Assembly (NCBI RefSeq): GCF_001005295.1
Contig: NZ_LBMK01000004.1
Span: 454,697-506,032 of the forward strand
Direction of reading: 5' to 3'
DNA length: 51,336 bases
From: Streptomyces yangpuensis
GTDB taxonomy: Bacteria; Actinomycetota; Actinomycetes; Streptomycetales; Streptomycetaceae
In this document: in pieces, positions 41,832 to 51,280 of the stretch
Numbering within the stretch: position 1 is the first letter of the stretch
Layout of the letters: the number at the start of each line of letters is the position of its first letter
Position numbers and translations under genes: made by a program
Notes under the pieces: generated by a model
What the model was told of the DNA's origin: nothing
The model's input: the letters and a program-made list of their open reading frames with translations, nothing else
Database searches by the model: none

Positions 41832-41860
41832 CGGGCCGCGAAGGAGAGGTTCCCACCTCC

Positions 41861-42877
41861 CTACGGGACGAACCCCGCCGCGTCCGGGGCCGCGGGGGCC
41901 GGGTCCTCGCCCGGCACCCGCCGCCGCCGGCGGTGCTTGAGCAGGACCCAGGGGCCGCGGCCCGCCGTGACCTCCGTACCCGCCTGGCCCGCGGCGGCCG
42001 ACGCGGCCTTCGCCACCGGCAGCATGTCCTCGTCCCGCGACACGTCCAGCCGGTCCGACTCCGGCCACAGGCCGAGCGCCGCGCACAGCGTGGGCAGCAC
42101 GGCCATGGCGGCCGTCGCGTACCCCTCCGCCGACGGGTGGTAGGAATCCGGGCCGAACATCTCGCGCGGGTTCGCGGCGAACTCCGGGCCCAGCAGGTCC
42201 CCCATCGAGACCGTACGGGCCCCCAGGGCGACCACCCCTATGGTCTGCGCGGCGGCCAGCTGCCGGGACACGCGGCGGGCGAGCCAGCGCAGCGGCTGGT
42301 ACACCGGCTCGATCGTGCCCAGGTCCGGGCAGGTGCCCACCACCACCTCGGAGCCGGCCAGCCGCAGCCGGCGCACCGCCGAGGTCAGCAGCCGCACCGA
42401 CTGGGTCGGGGGCATCCGGCGCGTCACGTCGTTCGCGCCGATCATGATCACGCACACGTCGGGCGGGGGCGCGTCCCGGTCCAGCAGCAGCCCGACCTGC
42501 CGGTCCAGATCATCCGACATGGCACCCGACAGGGCCACGTTGCGCAGCTCGACCGGCCGCTCCGCGACCGCCGCGAGCCCCGAGGCCATCAGCGCCGCCG
42601 GGGTCTGCCGGGCCCGCCGCACGCCGAGCCCGGCGGCCGTCGAATCGCCCAGCATGCCCAGCCGCAGCGGGCCCGGGCTCTGCTCCGGGCCGCCGAACTC
42701 GCTCCCGTACAGCCCGTCCGCGCGCGGCGGCTCGCCCAGCCCGGTGCCCACCGTGCGCTTGGCGAACTGCACCTCCGCCAGTACCAGCCCGACCGCGGCG
42801 GCCCCCACGAGTCCGATGCCGCCACCGCCGTACGCCGCCCCCGCCGCGATCCGGCGGGCTGTTCTCGCCCTGGACAT
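41861..42877 (-). CDS. SGNH/GDSL-family hydrolase, membrane-anchored
   Basis: A 338-residue esterase/lipase-type protein. The N-terminal hydrophobic segment (~12-36) acts as an anchor or uncleaved signal. Block I is LGMLGDSTAAGLG with nucleophile Ser79, block III is MIGANDVTRR, and block V is GPDSYHPSAEGYA with the Asp-His pair. The C-terminus is Arg-rich (LLKHRRRRRVPGED). ATG at 42877 has GAGGAGGT about 12 nt upstream and AAGG adjacent, so spacing is loose. It is divergent from the CBS gene. Substrate unknown; the family often acts on acyl or acetyl esters at the cell surface. Confidence 0.9.
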   Translation of the reverse strand: MSRARTARRIAAGAAYGGGGIGLVGAAAVGLVLAEVQFAKRTVGTGLGEPPRADGLYGSEFGGPEQSPGPLRLGMLGDSTAAGLGVRRARQTPAALMASGLAAVAERPVELRNVALSGAMSDDLDRQVGLLLDRDAPPPDVCVIMIGANDVTRRMPPTQSVRLLTSAVRRLRLAGSEVVVGTCPDLGTIEPVYQPLRWLARRVSRQLAAAQTIGVVALGARTVSMGDLLGPEFAANPREMFGPDSYHPSAEGYATAAMAVLPTLCAALGLWPESDRLDVSRDEDMLPVAKAASAAAGQAGTEVTAGRGPWVLLKHRRRRRVPGEDPAPAAPDAAGFVP

Positions 42878-43005
42878 CCTTCAGGCCACCTCCTCGCGTC
42901 TCATTGACCCCTACCTGCCCCGTACACACGGTCGGCCAATCCCTTTCGGCATACCCTGGCGGTGCCTCCCGGAGAACCCGTGGAGTCCCCTCCTTGGAGA
43001 ACATG

Positions 43006-44388
43006 GTGCAATTCCACGACTCGATGATCAGCCTCGTCGGCAACACCCCGCTGGTGAAGCTCAACCGTGTGACCGAAGGCCTGCAGGCCACCGTCCTTGC
43101 GAAGGTCGAGTACTTCAATCCCGGCGGATCCGTGAAGGACCGGATCGCCGTACGGATGATCGAGGCCGCCGAGCAGAGCGGAGCCCTCAAGCCCGGTGGC
43201 ACCATCGTGGAGCCGACCAGCGGCAACACGGGTGTAGGACTCGCCATCGTGGCCCAGCAGAAGGGCTACAAGTGCATCTTCGTCTGCCCTGACAAGGTGT
43301 CCATGGACAAGATCAACGTGATGCGCGCGTACGGCGCGGAGGTCGTGGTCTGCCCGACCGCCGTCGACCCCGAGCACCCGGACTCGTACTACAACGTGTC
43401 CGACCGCCTCGCGCGCGAGCCCGGCGCCTGGAAGCCCGACCAGTACAGCAACCCGAACAACCCCCGTTCGCACTACGAGACCACCGGTCCCGAGCTGTGG
43501 GAGCAGACGGACGGGAAGATCACCCACTTCGTCGCGGGCGTCGGCACGGGCGGCACGATCTCCGGCACCGGCAACTACCTGAAGGAGGTCAGCGGCGGGA
43601 AGGTCAAGGTCATCGGCGCCGACCCCGAGGGCTCGGTCTACTCCGGCGGATCGGGCCGCCCGTACCTCGTCGAGGGCGTCGGTGAGGACTTCTGGCCGAC
43701 CGCCTACGACCCGAACGTGACGGACGAGATCATCGCGGTGTCCGACAAGGACTCCTTCCAGATGACCCGCCGCCTCGCCAAGGAGGAGGGCCTGCTCGTC
43801 GGCGGCTCCTGCGGCATGGCCGTCGTGGCCGCGCTCAAGGCCGCCGAGGGCCTCGGCCCGGACGACGTGGTCGTCGTCCTGCTTCCGGACAGCGGCCGCG
43901 GCTACCTCAGCAAGATCTTCAGCGACGAGTGGATGGCGGGCCACGGCTTCCTGGAGGAGGCCGGCCCCGCCGCGCGCATCGGTGACGTGCTGAACGACAA
44001 GGAGGGCGGCATCCCCTCCCTCGTCCACATGCACCCCGAGGAGACCGTCGGCGAGGCCATCGAGGTCCTGCGCGAGTACGGCGTCTCCCAGATGCCGATC
44101 GTCAAGCCCGGCGCCGGCCACCCCGACGTCATGGCCGCCGAGGTCATCGGCTCCGTGGTCGAGAAGGAGCTGCTCGCGGCACTGTTCGCGCAGCGCGCCT
44201 CGCTCTCCGACCCGCTGGAGAAGCACATGAGCTCGCCGCTGCCGCAGGTCGGCTCCGGCGAGCCGGTGTCCGAGCTGATGTCGGTGCTCGGCGAGGCCGA
44301 CGCGGCGATCGTGCTGGTCGAGGGCAAGCCCACCGGTGTGGTGAGCCGCCAGGACCTCCTCGCCTTCCTGGCGAAGACCGCGAAGTAG
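43006..44388 (+). CDS. Cystathionine beta-synthase
   Basis: A PLP enzyme joining serine and homocysteine in reverse transsulfuration. The PLP Lys44 lies in NPGGSVKDR, the substrate loop is EPTSGNTGVG, the phosphate loop is GVGTGGTISGTG, and GGSCGMAVVAA comes near 295. After ~340 residues come two CBS (Bateman) domains (ETVGEAIEVLREYGVSQMPIV; GKPTGVVSRQDLLAFLAKTAK). There is no heme domain, as expected for bacteria. It has 460 residues from GTG 43006, which has GGAG 6 nt upstream; the ATG at 43003 has only 3 nt. A pure O-acetylserine sulfhydrylase is less likely because of the CBS pair. Confidence 0.94.
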   Translation: MQFHDSMISLVGNTPLVKLNRVTEGLQATVLAKVEYFNPGGSVKDRIAVRMIEAAEQSGALKPGGTIVEPTSGNTGVGLAIVAQQKGYKCIFVCPDKVSMDKINVMRAYGAEVVVCPTAVDPEHPDSYYNVSDRLAREPGAWKPDQYSNPNNPRSHYETTGPELWEQTDGKITHFVAGVGTGGTISGTGNYLKEVSGGKVKVIGADPEGSVYSGGSGRPYLVEGVGEDFWPTAYDPNVTDEIIAVSDKDSFQMTRRLAKEEGLLVGGSCGMAVVAALKAAEGLGPDDVVVVLLPDSGRGYLSKIFSDEWMAGHGFLEEAGPAARIGDVLNDKEGGIPSLVHMHPEETVGEAIEVLREYGVSQMPIVKPGAGHPDVMAAEVIGSVVEKELLAALFAQRASLSDPLEKHMSSPLPQVGSGEPVSELMSVLGEADAAIVLVEGKPTGVVSRQDLLAFLAKTAK

Positions 44389-44406
44389 CCGACGAGCCGA
44401 CGGTCC

Positions 44407-44452
44407 GCCCGGGGCACGGCGCGCGGGTCCACGCCCGCCGCCCGCCCCGGGC
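44407..44452 (+). terminator. Hairpin terminator after CBS
   Basis: GCCCGGGGC (44407-44415) pairs with GCCCCGGGC (44444-44452), with an inner GCGGG/CCCGC stem. It begins 18 bp after the stop. Confidence 0.75.
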
Positions 44453-44916
44453 ACCCGCGTTTTCCGGCCGTCGCGCAAACGGTACGGGCCGGACACGTGA
44501 CAGCAGCACGGCCTTAACACGGCTCCGGCACAGTGGTGGTTGTCGGCAAGGAGCCCGGGAAACCGGACCGGGCCGGCACCACCGACGGTGTTCGCACACC
44601 TCCGGAGCGGCTCCCGGACCTGCGGACACCATGGACGCGGACGGCCCTGACCCGGCCGTGTCCACCGCGGGGACCGCCGTCGTCCCGCCCCTCGCCCGCG
44701 AGGGTGCGGCGGTCCCCGCGCAAACTCCTTTTTTCTTCAGGGCTCGGTTCGCCTCCGGGGCGCCTGTTGCCGGCTCGTGACGGCGTACGTGCTCGAAAAC
44801 CGCTCGTTCCTCGCGATTTCCTCCGCGCGTTCGCCCTCACTCCCCGGCGCGCCCCTTCGGCTCACTCGCCGGGCGGAGCCCCGGAGCGGTGCCGCACGTA
44901 CCGGCGGGACAAGACC
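44453..44916. other. Gene-free region with a second terminator
   Basis: No convincing gene is seen between the CBS terminator and the end of the minus-strand membrane protein. The frames that cross it have Arg/Pro/Ser-rich content typical of non-coding GC-rich DNA. The U-tract terminator at 44666-44734 suggests an unannotated short rightward transcript. Confidence 0.5.
44666..44734 (+). terminator. Strong intrinsic terminator with T6, possible sRNA end
   Basis: A perfect 14-bp stem (CGCGGGGACCGCCG 44666-44679 with 44707-44720) encloses an inner CCCTCGC/GCGAGGG stem (44689-44695, 44698-44704). It is followed within 8 nt by TTTTTT (44729-44734). Confidence 0.75.
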
Positions 44917-45294
44917 TCAGGCCACGCCGTCCGGCCGAGCGCGCCGCAGGCGAGCCGCGTGGATGAAGCTCACCCCCGCGATCCCGGCCCAGGCCACCAG
45001 CAGCCCCTTGAAGCCCGCCTGCGTGCCGGCGATGGCCGACAGCGGGATCGCCAGGACCAGGGTGATGATGGCGAAGCCGAAGCGTTCGCCGAAGTTCCCG
45101 TCGGCCGGGACGGCGTACGGGCCCTCGCCGCGCGCCGCGGCCAGGCGTTCCTCGGCGAGCCGGCGCCGGACCTGGGTGTCGACCTTCTCGACGAACGATT
45201 CCACCAATGCGGCCTCGTACTCCGGGCCCAGCTCCCGCCGGGCCGTCAGCGTCGCGTCGAGTTCCTTCTTCAGCTCTTGGGCGTGGGCGTCCAT
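44917..45294 (-). CDS. Small integral membrane protein
   Basis: 125 residues. The N-terminal half is a charged helix (MDAHAQELKKELDATLTARRELGPEYEAALVESFVEKVDTQVRRR), followed by a Gly/Ala hinge and two TMs (FAIITLVLAIPLSAIAG; GLLVAWAGIAGVSFI), ending basic (RLRRARPDGVA). It resembles Streptomyces proteins of unknown function with a cytoplasmic helix and a two-TM hairpin. The ATG at 45294 has GAGGGC just upstream; the open frame runs further upstream without protein-like content. It is divergent from the RpiR gene. Confidence 0.82.
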   Translation of the reverse strand: MDAHAQELKKELDATLTARRELGPEYEAALVESFVEKVDTQVRRRLAEERLAAARGEGPYAVPADGNFGERFGFAIITLVLAIPLSAIAGTQAGFKGLLVAWAGIAGVSFIHAARLRRARPDGVA

Positions 45295-45374
45295 GCCCTC
45301 ACCGTAGGAAGCGCCGCAGCCCCCGGCACTGGGGCTAGCCCCCGTATCCGCATCGCGGGCACCGGCTTGCCCCG

Positions 45375-45418
45375 CTGCATAACCGCATGCAGAGTGCTCC
45401 GTGGCTGAATAAATCACC
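45375..45418. promoter_or_regulatory. Palindromes upstream of the RpiR regulator
   Basis: CTGCAT-AACCGC-ATGCAG (45375-45392) is a perfect inverted repeat. CTGAAT-AA-ATCACC (45405-45418) shares its left half with the perfect CTGAAT-CT-ATTCAG at hutU. Confidence 0.45.
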
Positions 45419-45436
45419 GGGACCCAGGGGGACGGC

Positions 45437-46279
45437 ATGAACGACAGCCCGGCGGCGCGGCTCCAGGCGCTGTTCGAGGGGCACCGGCTGACCCCGACCC
45501 AGCGGCGGATCGCTCACTGCATGGTGCGCGGGGCGGCGGAGGTGCCCTTCCTGTCGAGCGTCGAGCTCGCCGAGCTGGCCGGGGTGAGCCAGCCGTCGGT
45601 GACCCGGTTCGCCGTGGCGCTCGGTTTCGACGGCTATCCCGCGCTGCGCAAGCACCTGCGCGAGGTGGCTCCGGCCGAGCGGGCCGCCGCCGTCCAGGAG
45701 GACTCGTACAACGAGTACCAGCAGGCTGTCCTCGGCGAGATCGAGAACCTGCGGCAGCTCGCCGAGATGCTCGCCGACCCCGCGCCGGTCGAGGAGGCGG
45801 GGCGGCTGCTCGCCGCCTCCGCCCCGCTGCCGGTGCTCGGGCTGCGGGCGGCGTCCTCGCAGGCGCGCGGCTTCGCGTACTTCGCCGCCAAGGTGCACCC
45901 GGACGTCCGGCTCCTGGACGAGGGCGGCTCGATGATGGAGGACCGCATCGACGCGGCCCGCTACGAGGGCGCCACGGCCCTGCTGTGCTTCGCCCTGCCC
46001 CGCTACCCCCGCGAGGTCGTGGACACCCTGGAACGCGCGCGGAGGGCCGGCCTGACCGTGGTGACGGTCGCGGACTCGGCCTTCGCGCCGGTGGCCCGCC
46101 ACTCGGACCTCCTGATCCCCGCCCCGGTCGGCACCGGCCTGGCCTTCGACACGGCGTGCGCGCCGATGCTGCTGGGCCGGGTCCTGCTGGAGGCGATGGC
46201 GGACGCCCTGCCGGACGCCCAGGCCCGTCTGGAGGCCTTCGACACCCGCGCGGCGAACCGCGGGCTGTTCGTGGAGTGA
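45437..46279 (+). CDS. MurR/RpiR family transcriptional regulator
   Basis: 280 residues: an N-terminal HTH_6 domain (~1-77, with FLSSVELAELAGVSQPSVTRFAVALGF) and a SIS sugar-phosphate-binding-type domain (~115-265, LPVLGLRAASSQARGFAYFAAKV, GATALLCFALPRYPREVVDTL). These proteins bind phosphosugars or related metabolites and repress or activate neighbouring catabolic genes. ATG at 45437 has GGGGGAC 5 nt upstream. A related palindrome half lies in its own upstream region and a full copy in the hutU promoter, so histidine utilisation is a candidate target; this is inference. Confidence 0.9.
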   Translation: MNDSPAARLQALFEGHRLTPTQRRIAHCMVRGAAEVPFLSSVELAELAGVSQPSVTRFAVALGFDGYPALRKHLREVAPAERAAAVQEDSYNEYQQAVLGEIENLRQLAEMLADPAPVEEAGRLLAASAPLPVLGLRAASSQARGFAYFAAKVHPDVRLLDEGGSMMEDRIDAARYEGATALLCFALPRYPREVVDTLERARRAGLTVVTVADSAFAPVARHSDLLIPAPVGTGLAFDTACAPMLLGRVLLEAMADALPDAQARLEAFDTRAANRGLFVE

Positions 46280-46282
46280 GCC

Positions 46283-47437
46283 TCAGCGGTAGTTGAGCTC
46301 CGCCAGCTCGGTGGCGAGCCGGACGCGCAGGGCCGGGACGCGCGCGAGGACGGGCAGCACGGTGTTGCGCACGGCGCGCAGGGCCCCGTTCCGGGCGGTC
46401 GCGACCCGGGTCATCCGGTGGGTCAGGGCCACCACGCGCAGGGCTACGGGGCGGCGGGCGGCCTCGTAGCCGTCGAGGCCGCCGGAGGCCAGGGCGCGTC
46501 CGAGGGCGTAGCCGTCCTGGATGCCGGTGTTCATGCCCTGCCCGCCGGCCGGGCTGTGCACGTGGGCGGCGTCCCCGGCGAGGAACAGCCGGCCGGCGCG
46601 GTAGCGGTCGGCGACGCGGTGGTGGATACGGAACCGGGAGGACCAGACGATGTCACGCACGGCCGCCTGGCCGGGGACGCGTTCGTCGAGCAGGCCGCGG
46701 ACGAAGGCGAGGTCCGGTTCGGCGGGGGCCTCGGCGACGGTGGCGACGACCCGGTAGTGCCCTCCCGGCAGCGGGGCGATCACGGTGAGTCCGGCGGCGC
46801 CGAAGGCGAGCGACACCTCACGCGGGCCCGGGGCCCAGTCCATGATCACGTCGGCGAGGACGAAGGACTCCCCGTACGAGCCGCCCTCGAAGGCTATGCC
46901 GGCGGCCGTACGGACCGCGCTGTGCATGCCGTCGGCGCCCACGACGTGTGCGGCACGCAGGGTCTCGCCGGTGGAGGTGGTGAGGGTGGCTCCTTCCGCG
47001 TCCTGGGTCACGGCGGTCACCTCGTAGGGGCGGTGGACGTCACCGCCGAGCGCCCGCAGGCGGCGCAGGAGGACGGCCTCGGTCTCGTACTGGGGGACCA
47101 TCAGCGCGTACGGGTGGGCCGTGGGCAGGCCGTCGAAGTCGACGGCCGCGAGGAGCCGGGCGCCGTCGCGGATGCCGAACCGGGTGACGGGGACGCCGCG
47201 GCCGACCAGATCGGCGCTCAGCGCGCCGCTCGGGTCGAGCTCGTCGAGGACCTCCAGGGTGCGGGCGTGCACGACGGCGGCACGGGAGGTGTTGGCACCC
47301 TCGGCCTGCCGGTCGAGCAGCACGAAGTCGATTCCGGCCTCCGCCAGGGTCACGGCGAGGGCGAGGCCGGTGGGGCCGGCGCCGACGACGGCGACCTCGG
47401 TGCGGGCGGGGAGCGGGAGAGCGGCGGTGCTGGTCAT
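46283..47437 (-). CDS. FAD-dependent aromatic monooxygenase
   Basis: 384 residues of the PHBH/PheA-type flavin hydroxylase group. The Rossmann motif is VAVVGAGPTGLALAVTL (~11-27), DG-type motif VGADGMHSAVRTAAG (~148), and GD motif LFLAGDAAHVHSPAGGQGMNTGIQDGYAL (~282-310). It hydroxylates phenolic or polyketide substrates using NAD(P)H and O2. The C-terminal thioredoxin-like domain of larger members is absent. ATG at 47437 has GGAGGAGG 6-8 nt upstream. It is divergently paired with a TetR gene and has a TetR-type operator at 47456 between promoter and start. Its stop is 3 bp from the RpiR stop (convergent). Confidence 0.9.
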   Translation of the reverse strand: MTSTAALPLPARTEVAVVGAGPTGLALAVTLAEAGIDFVLLDRQAEGANTSRAAVVHARTLEVLDELDPSGALSADLVGRGVPVTRFGIRDGARLLAAVDFDGLPTAHPYALMVPQYETEAVLLRRLRALGGDVHRPYEVTAVTQDAEGATLTTSTGETLRAAHVVGADGMHSAVRTAAGIAFEGGSYGESFVLADVIMDWAPGPREVSLAFGAAGLTVIAPLPGGHYRVVATVAEAPAEPDLAFVRGLLDERVPGQAAVRDIVWSSRFRIHHRVADRYRAGRLFLAGDAAHVHSPAGGQGMNTGIQDGYALGRALASGGLDGYEAARRPVALRVVALTHRMTRVATARNGALRAVRNTVLPVLARVPALRVRLATELAELNYR

Positions 47438-47455
47438 GACGGCCTCCTCCGGATT

Positions 47456-47471
47456 GCCAACGATTGTTGGC
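47456..47471. promoter_or_regulatory. TetR operator O1 (monooxygenase side)
   Basis: GCCAAC-GATT-GTTGGC, a perfect 16-bp inverted repeat. It overlaps GTTGGCCAAC (47466-47475) and lies downstream of the monooxygenase -10. Confidence 0.7.
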
Positions 47472-47488
47472 CAACGGCTGTTGACATC

Positions 47489-47517
47489 AGAGTGCGCCAC
47501 CCCGGGCGCCATGTCAA
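47489..47517 (-). promoter_or_regulatory. Promoter of the monooxygenase gene
   Basis: Minus strand: TTGACA (47517-47512), 17-nt spacer, CACTCT (47494-47489). A consensus -35 with a fair -10. Confidence 0.55.
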
Positions 47518-47520
47518 CGG

Positions 47521-47549
47521 TTGTGGGCACACGGGTGTTGGCCTACGCT
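47521..47549 (+). promoter_or_regulatory. Promoter of the TetR gene (leaderless)
   Basis: TTGTGG (47521-47526), exact 17-nt spacer, TACGCT (47544-47549), then 7 nt to the GTG at 47557. Confidence 0.65.
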
Positions 47550-47556
47550 TGTTGGC
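47541..47556. promoter_or_regulatory. TetR operator O2 (autoregulatory)
   Basis: GCCTAC-GCTT-GTTGGC, matching O1 at all but three positions, overlaps the TetR -10 and the transcription start. Confidence 0.65.
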
Positions 47557-48114
47557 GTGACTGAACGACGCTCCTCCGACCGCACCCGGGCCGCGATCCT
47601 GCGCGCCGCGCGCGAGCGGTTCGCCGCCCACGGGTACGAACGCACCACCATCCGGGCCGTCGCGGCGGACGCGGAGATCGACCCGTCGATGGTCATGCGG
47701 TACTTCGGCAGCAAGGAACAGCTCTTCGACGCCGCGCTCGCGGTGGACCTGCGCCTGCCGGACCTCCGCGCGGTGCCCGCAGGGGAACTTCCCGCCACCC
47801 TCCTGCGCCACTTCGTGGAGCGGTGGGAGGGCGACCCGGCCGACGACACCCTCCTTGTACTGCTGCGCTCGGCGGTCACCAACGAGCAGGCCGCCGCCCG
47901 GATGCGGGAGGTGTTCGCGACGCAGGTCGCCCCCGCGCTCGCGGCGGCCCTCGGTCCGGAGCGGGCGGCCCGCACGGCCGGCCTGGTCTCCAGCCAGCTG
48001 CTGGGCCTGGCCCTGACCCGCTACCTGTTGCGCCTGCCCGCGGTCACCGCGCTGGCCGCGGACGACCTGGTCGCGGGCCTGACCCCGGCGCTGGCGGTCA
48101 CCCTGGCCGGCTGA
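47557..48114 (+). CDS. TetR family regulator
   Basis: 185 residues. The N-terminal HTH (~6-55, TRAAILRAARERFAAHGYERTTIRAVAADAEIDPSMVMRYFGSKEQLF) is canonical. The helical C-terminal ligand domain has the common actinobacterial pattern TLLRHFVERWEGDPADDTLLVLLRSAVTNEQAAARMREVF. GTG at 47557 lacks a Shine-Dalgarno but lies 7 nt after a -10 box. Matching palindromes cover its own promoter and the region before the divergent monooxygenase gene, so it most likely represses both until a substrate-like ligand binds. Its TGA stop is in the loop of a 7-bp hairpin (48105-48121). Confidence 0.93.
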   Translation: MTERRSSDRTRAAILRAARERFAAHGYERTTIRAVAADAEIDPSMVMRYFGSKEQLFDAALAVDLRLPDLRAVPAGELPATLLRHFVERWEGDPADDTLLVLLRSAVTNEQAAARMREVFATQVAPALAAALGPERAARTAGLVSSQLLGLALTRYLLRLPAVTALAADDLVAGLTPALAVTLAG

Positions 48115-48116
48115 GC

Positions 48117-48152
48117 CGGCCGAGCCGACCTGACCGGCCGAGCCGACCTGAC
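48117..48152. repeat. 18-bp tandem repeat, two copies
   Basis: CGGCCGAGCCGACCTGAC occurs at 48117-48134 and 48135-48152, directly after the TetR stop. It lies in the convergent gap with the decarboxylase gene. Confidence 0.85.
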
Positions 48153-48170
48153 GGGCCGGCCGGGCGTGGT

Positions 48171-49520
48171 TCAGAGGAGGGCGTCGGCGTGGGCGGCGCC
48201 GGCTTCCGCCACGATGTCGGCGGTGGACTGCGCGGGGCGGGCGAGGCGGAAGCGGACGCGGCCGTCCGGGGTCACCGTGAAGCCGTGGACCGCCGGGCGC
48301 GGCAGGCTGTTGTAGCCGTAGTGGGCCGTGAAGAAGTACGCGCCCGTGTCCGGGACGCCGATCAGGTCGCCGGGCCCGAGCAGCGGCAGCTCGCGGGCCG
48401 CGGCGAGCAGGTCCCCCGCGAAGCAGGCGGGGCCGGCGACGTCCTGGGCCACCGCGGGGCCGGTCTTCGGGGCGCCCTTGGCGTCGTACGGCAGGATCCG
48501 CACCGGCCAGGCCGCCGGGGCGTAGGCGGTACGGGTCGCCAGCTGCACGCCGGCGTGGGTGAGGGCGATGGGCCGGGATCCGCTGGTCTTGGTGTACTCG
48601 ACCCGGGCCAGCACCAGGCCGTGCTTGGCCAGCAGGGACCGGCCGAATTCGGTGACCAGGCCGTACGCGCCGTCGAAGAGCGCCGGGACCGCGGCCTGCA
48701 GGGCGGACACGTAGCCGGCGTACGTCGGGCCCCTCTCGTCGGAGGTGAAGTCGACCGGCAGCCCGCCGCCGATGTCGAGGGTGTCGACCTGGCGGCGGCC
48801 GGCCGCCGTGTTGATCTCCTCGGCCAGGGCGTGCAGCTCCCGTACGCCCTGCGCGATCTGCTCCAGGGGGACGCCCTGCGAGCCCGAGTGGATGTGCAGG
48901 CGGGTCAGCCACGGCCGGTCCAGGAAGGCCCGTACGAGCCATTCGCGCGCCCCGGGATCACGCAGGGCGACGCCGAACTTCGAGGTGGACGTCGCCGTGG
49001 ACAGTGCGTCGATGGTGCCCGCGCCGGTCTGCGGGTTGATCCGGACGCCGACCGGGGACGCGGTGGGGGCTGCGGCGACCAGGGCGTCCAGCCGCTCCAG
49101 CTCCTGGCGGTTGTCGGCGTTGACCGCGATCCCCAGGGCGAGCGCCTCGCGCAGCTCGGCCGTCGTCTTGGCGGGGGAGTCGAGCACGGTCCGGGCCGCG
49201 GGGACCCCCGCCGTCCGGGCCAGCGCCAGCTCGCCGGGGCTCGCGACCTCGCAGCCGAGCCCGGCGGCCGCCAGCAGCCGGAGCACCGGGACGAGCGGGG
49301 CGGCCTTGACGGCGAAGGCGTGCAGGACGGGCGTGCCGGGTGCCAGGGCGGCCGAGAAGGCCGTGGTCAGAGCGGCGGCCGAGGCCCGGATCCCGTCGGT
49401 GTCCAGCAGGCAGACCAGGGGCTGGCAGGAGTCGCTCCCGCCCACCAGTCCCTGCTCGACGGCGGCCCGTACGACCAGGTTCCGGCGCTCGGCGATGTCC
49501 TCGGTGGCCATGTCCGCCAT
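48171..49520 (-). CDS. Fold III PLP-dependent decarboxylase (DapDC/ODC-like)
   Basis: 449 residues of the alanine-racemase-fold decarboxylases. The PLP Lys72 is in LHAFAVKAAP, the barrel motif is HIHSGSQG, the phosphate-binding Gly stretch is LDIGGGLPVDF, and EFGRSLLAKHG and the C-terminal catalytic Cys in GPACFAGD are present. The pattern is diaminopimelate decarboxylase-like, but several loops differ (TASPVGVRINPQTGAGTIDALS), so it is likely a paralogue with another amino-acid substrate rather than LysA. Two ATGs (49520, 49511) are possible. It is divergent from hutU across ~95 bp that holds a central palindrome, suggesting co-regulation. Confidence 0.88.
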   Translation of the reverse strand: MADMATEDIAERRNLVVRAAVEQGLVGGSDSCQPLVCLLDTDGIRASAAALTTAFSAALAPGTPVLHAFAVKAAPLVPVLRLLAAAGLGCEVASPGELALARTAGVPAARTVLDSPAKTTAELREALALGIAVNADNRQELERLDALVAAAPTASPVGVRINPQTGAGTIDALSTATSTSKFGVALRDPGAREWLVRAFLDRPWLTRLHIHSGSQGVPLEQIAQGVRELHALAEEINTAAGRRQVDTLDIGGGLPVDFTSDERGPTYAGYVSALQAAVPALFDGAYGLVTEFGRSLLAKHGLVLARVEYTKTSGSRPIALTHAGVQLATRTAYAPAAWPVRILPYDAKGAPKTGPAVAQDVAGPACFAGDLLAAARELPLLGPGDLIGVPDTGAYFFTAHYGYNSLPRPAVHGFTVTPDGRVRFRLARPAQSTADIVAEAGAAHADALL

Positions 49521-49550
49521 CCCATCATCCGACAGGGCTGGCCGCAGCTG

Positions 49551-49579
49551 TTGACTGAATCTATTCAGGACGCGAGGAT
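49551..49579 (+). promoter_or_regulatory. hutU promoter with palindrome in the spacer
   Basis: TTGACT (49551-49556), 17-nt spacer, GAGGAT (49574-49579). The perfect palindrome CTGAAT-CT-ATTCAG (49555-49568) overlaps the -35 and fills the spacer, an ideal repressor position. Confidence 0.6.
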
Positions 49580-49615
49580 GTGAATGGAATTACCAACATC
49601 GGAGGAGGCACCGCC

Positions 49616-51276
<1,661 letters not shown>

Positions 51277-51280
<4 letters not shown>

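Noticed and set aside
45375..45392. ArgR box upstream of the RpiR gene
   Set aside because: CTGCAT-N6-ATGCAG resembles an ARG box in half-sites, but the spacing and length do not match and no arginine gene is nearby. It is kept only as an unnamed palindrome.
44533..45408. 291-codon frame downstream of CBS
   Set aside because: It runs through a strong terminator and antisense through the small membrane-protein gene.
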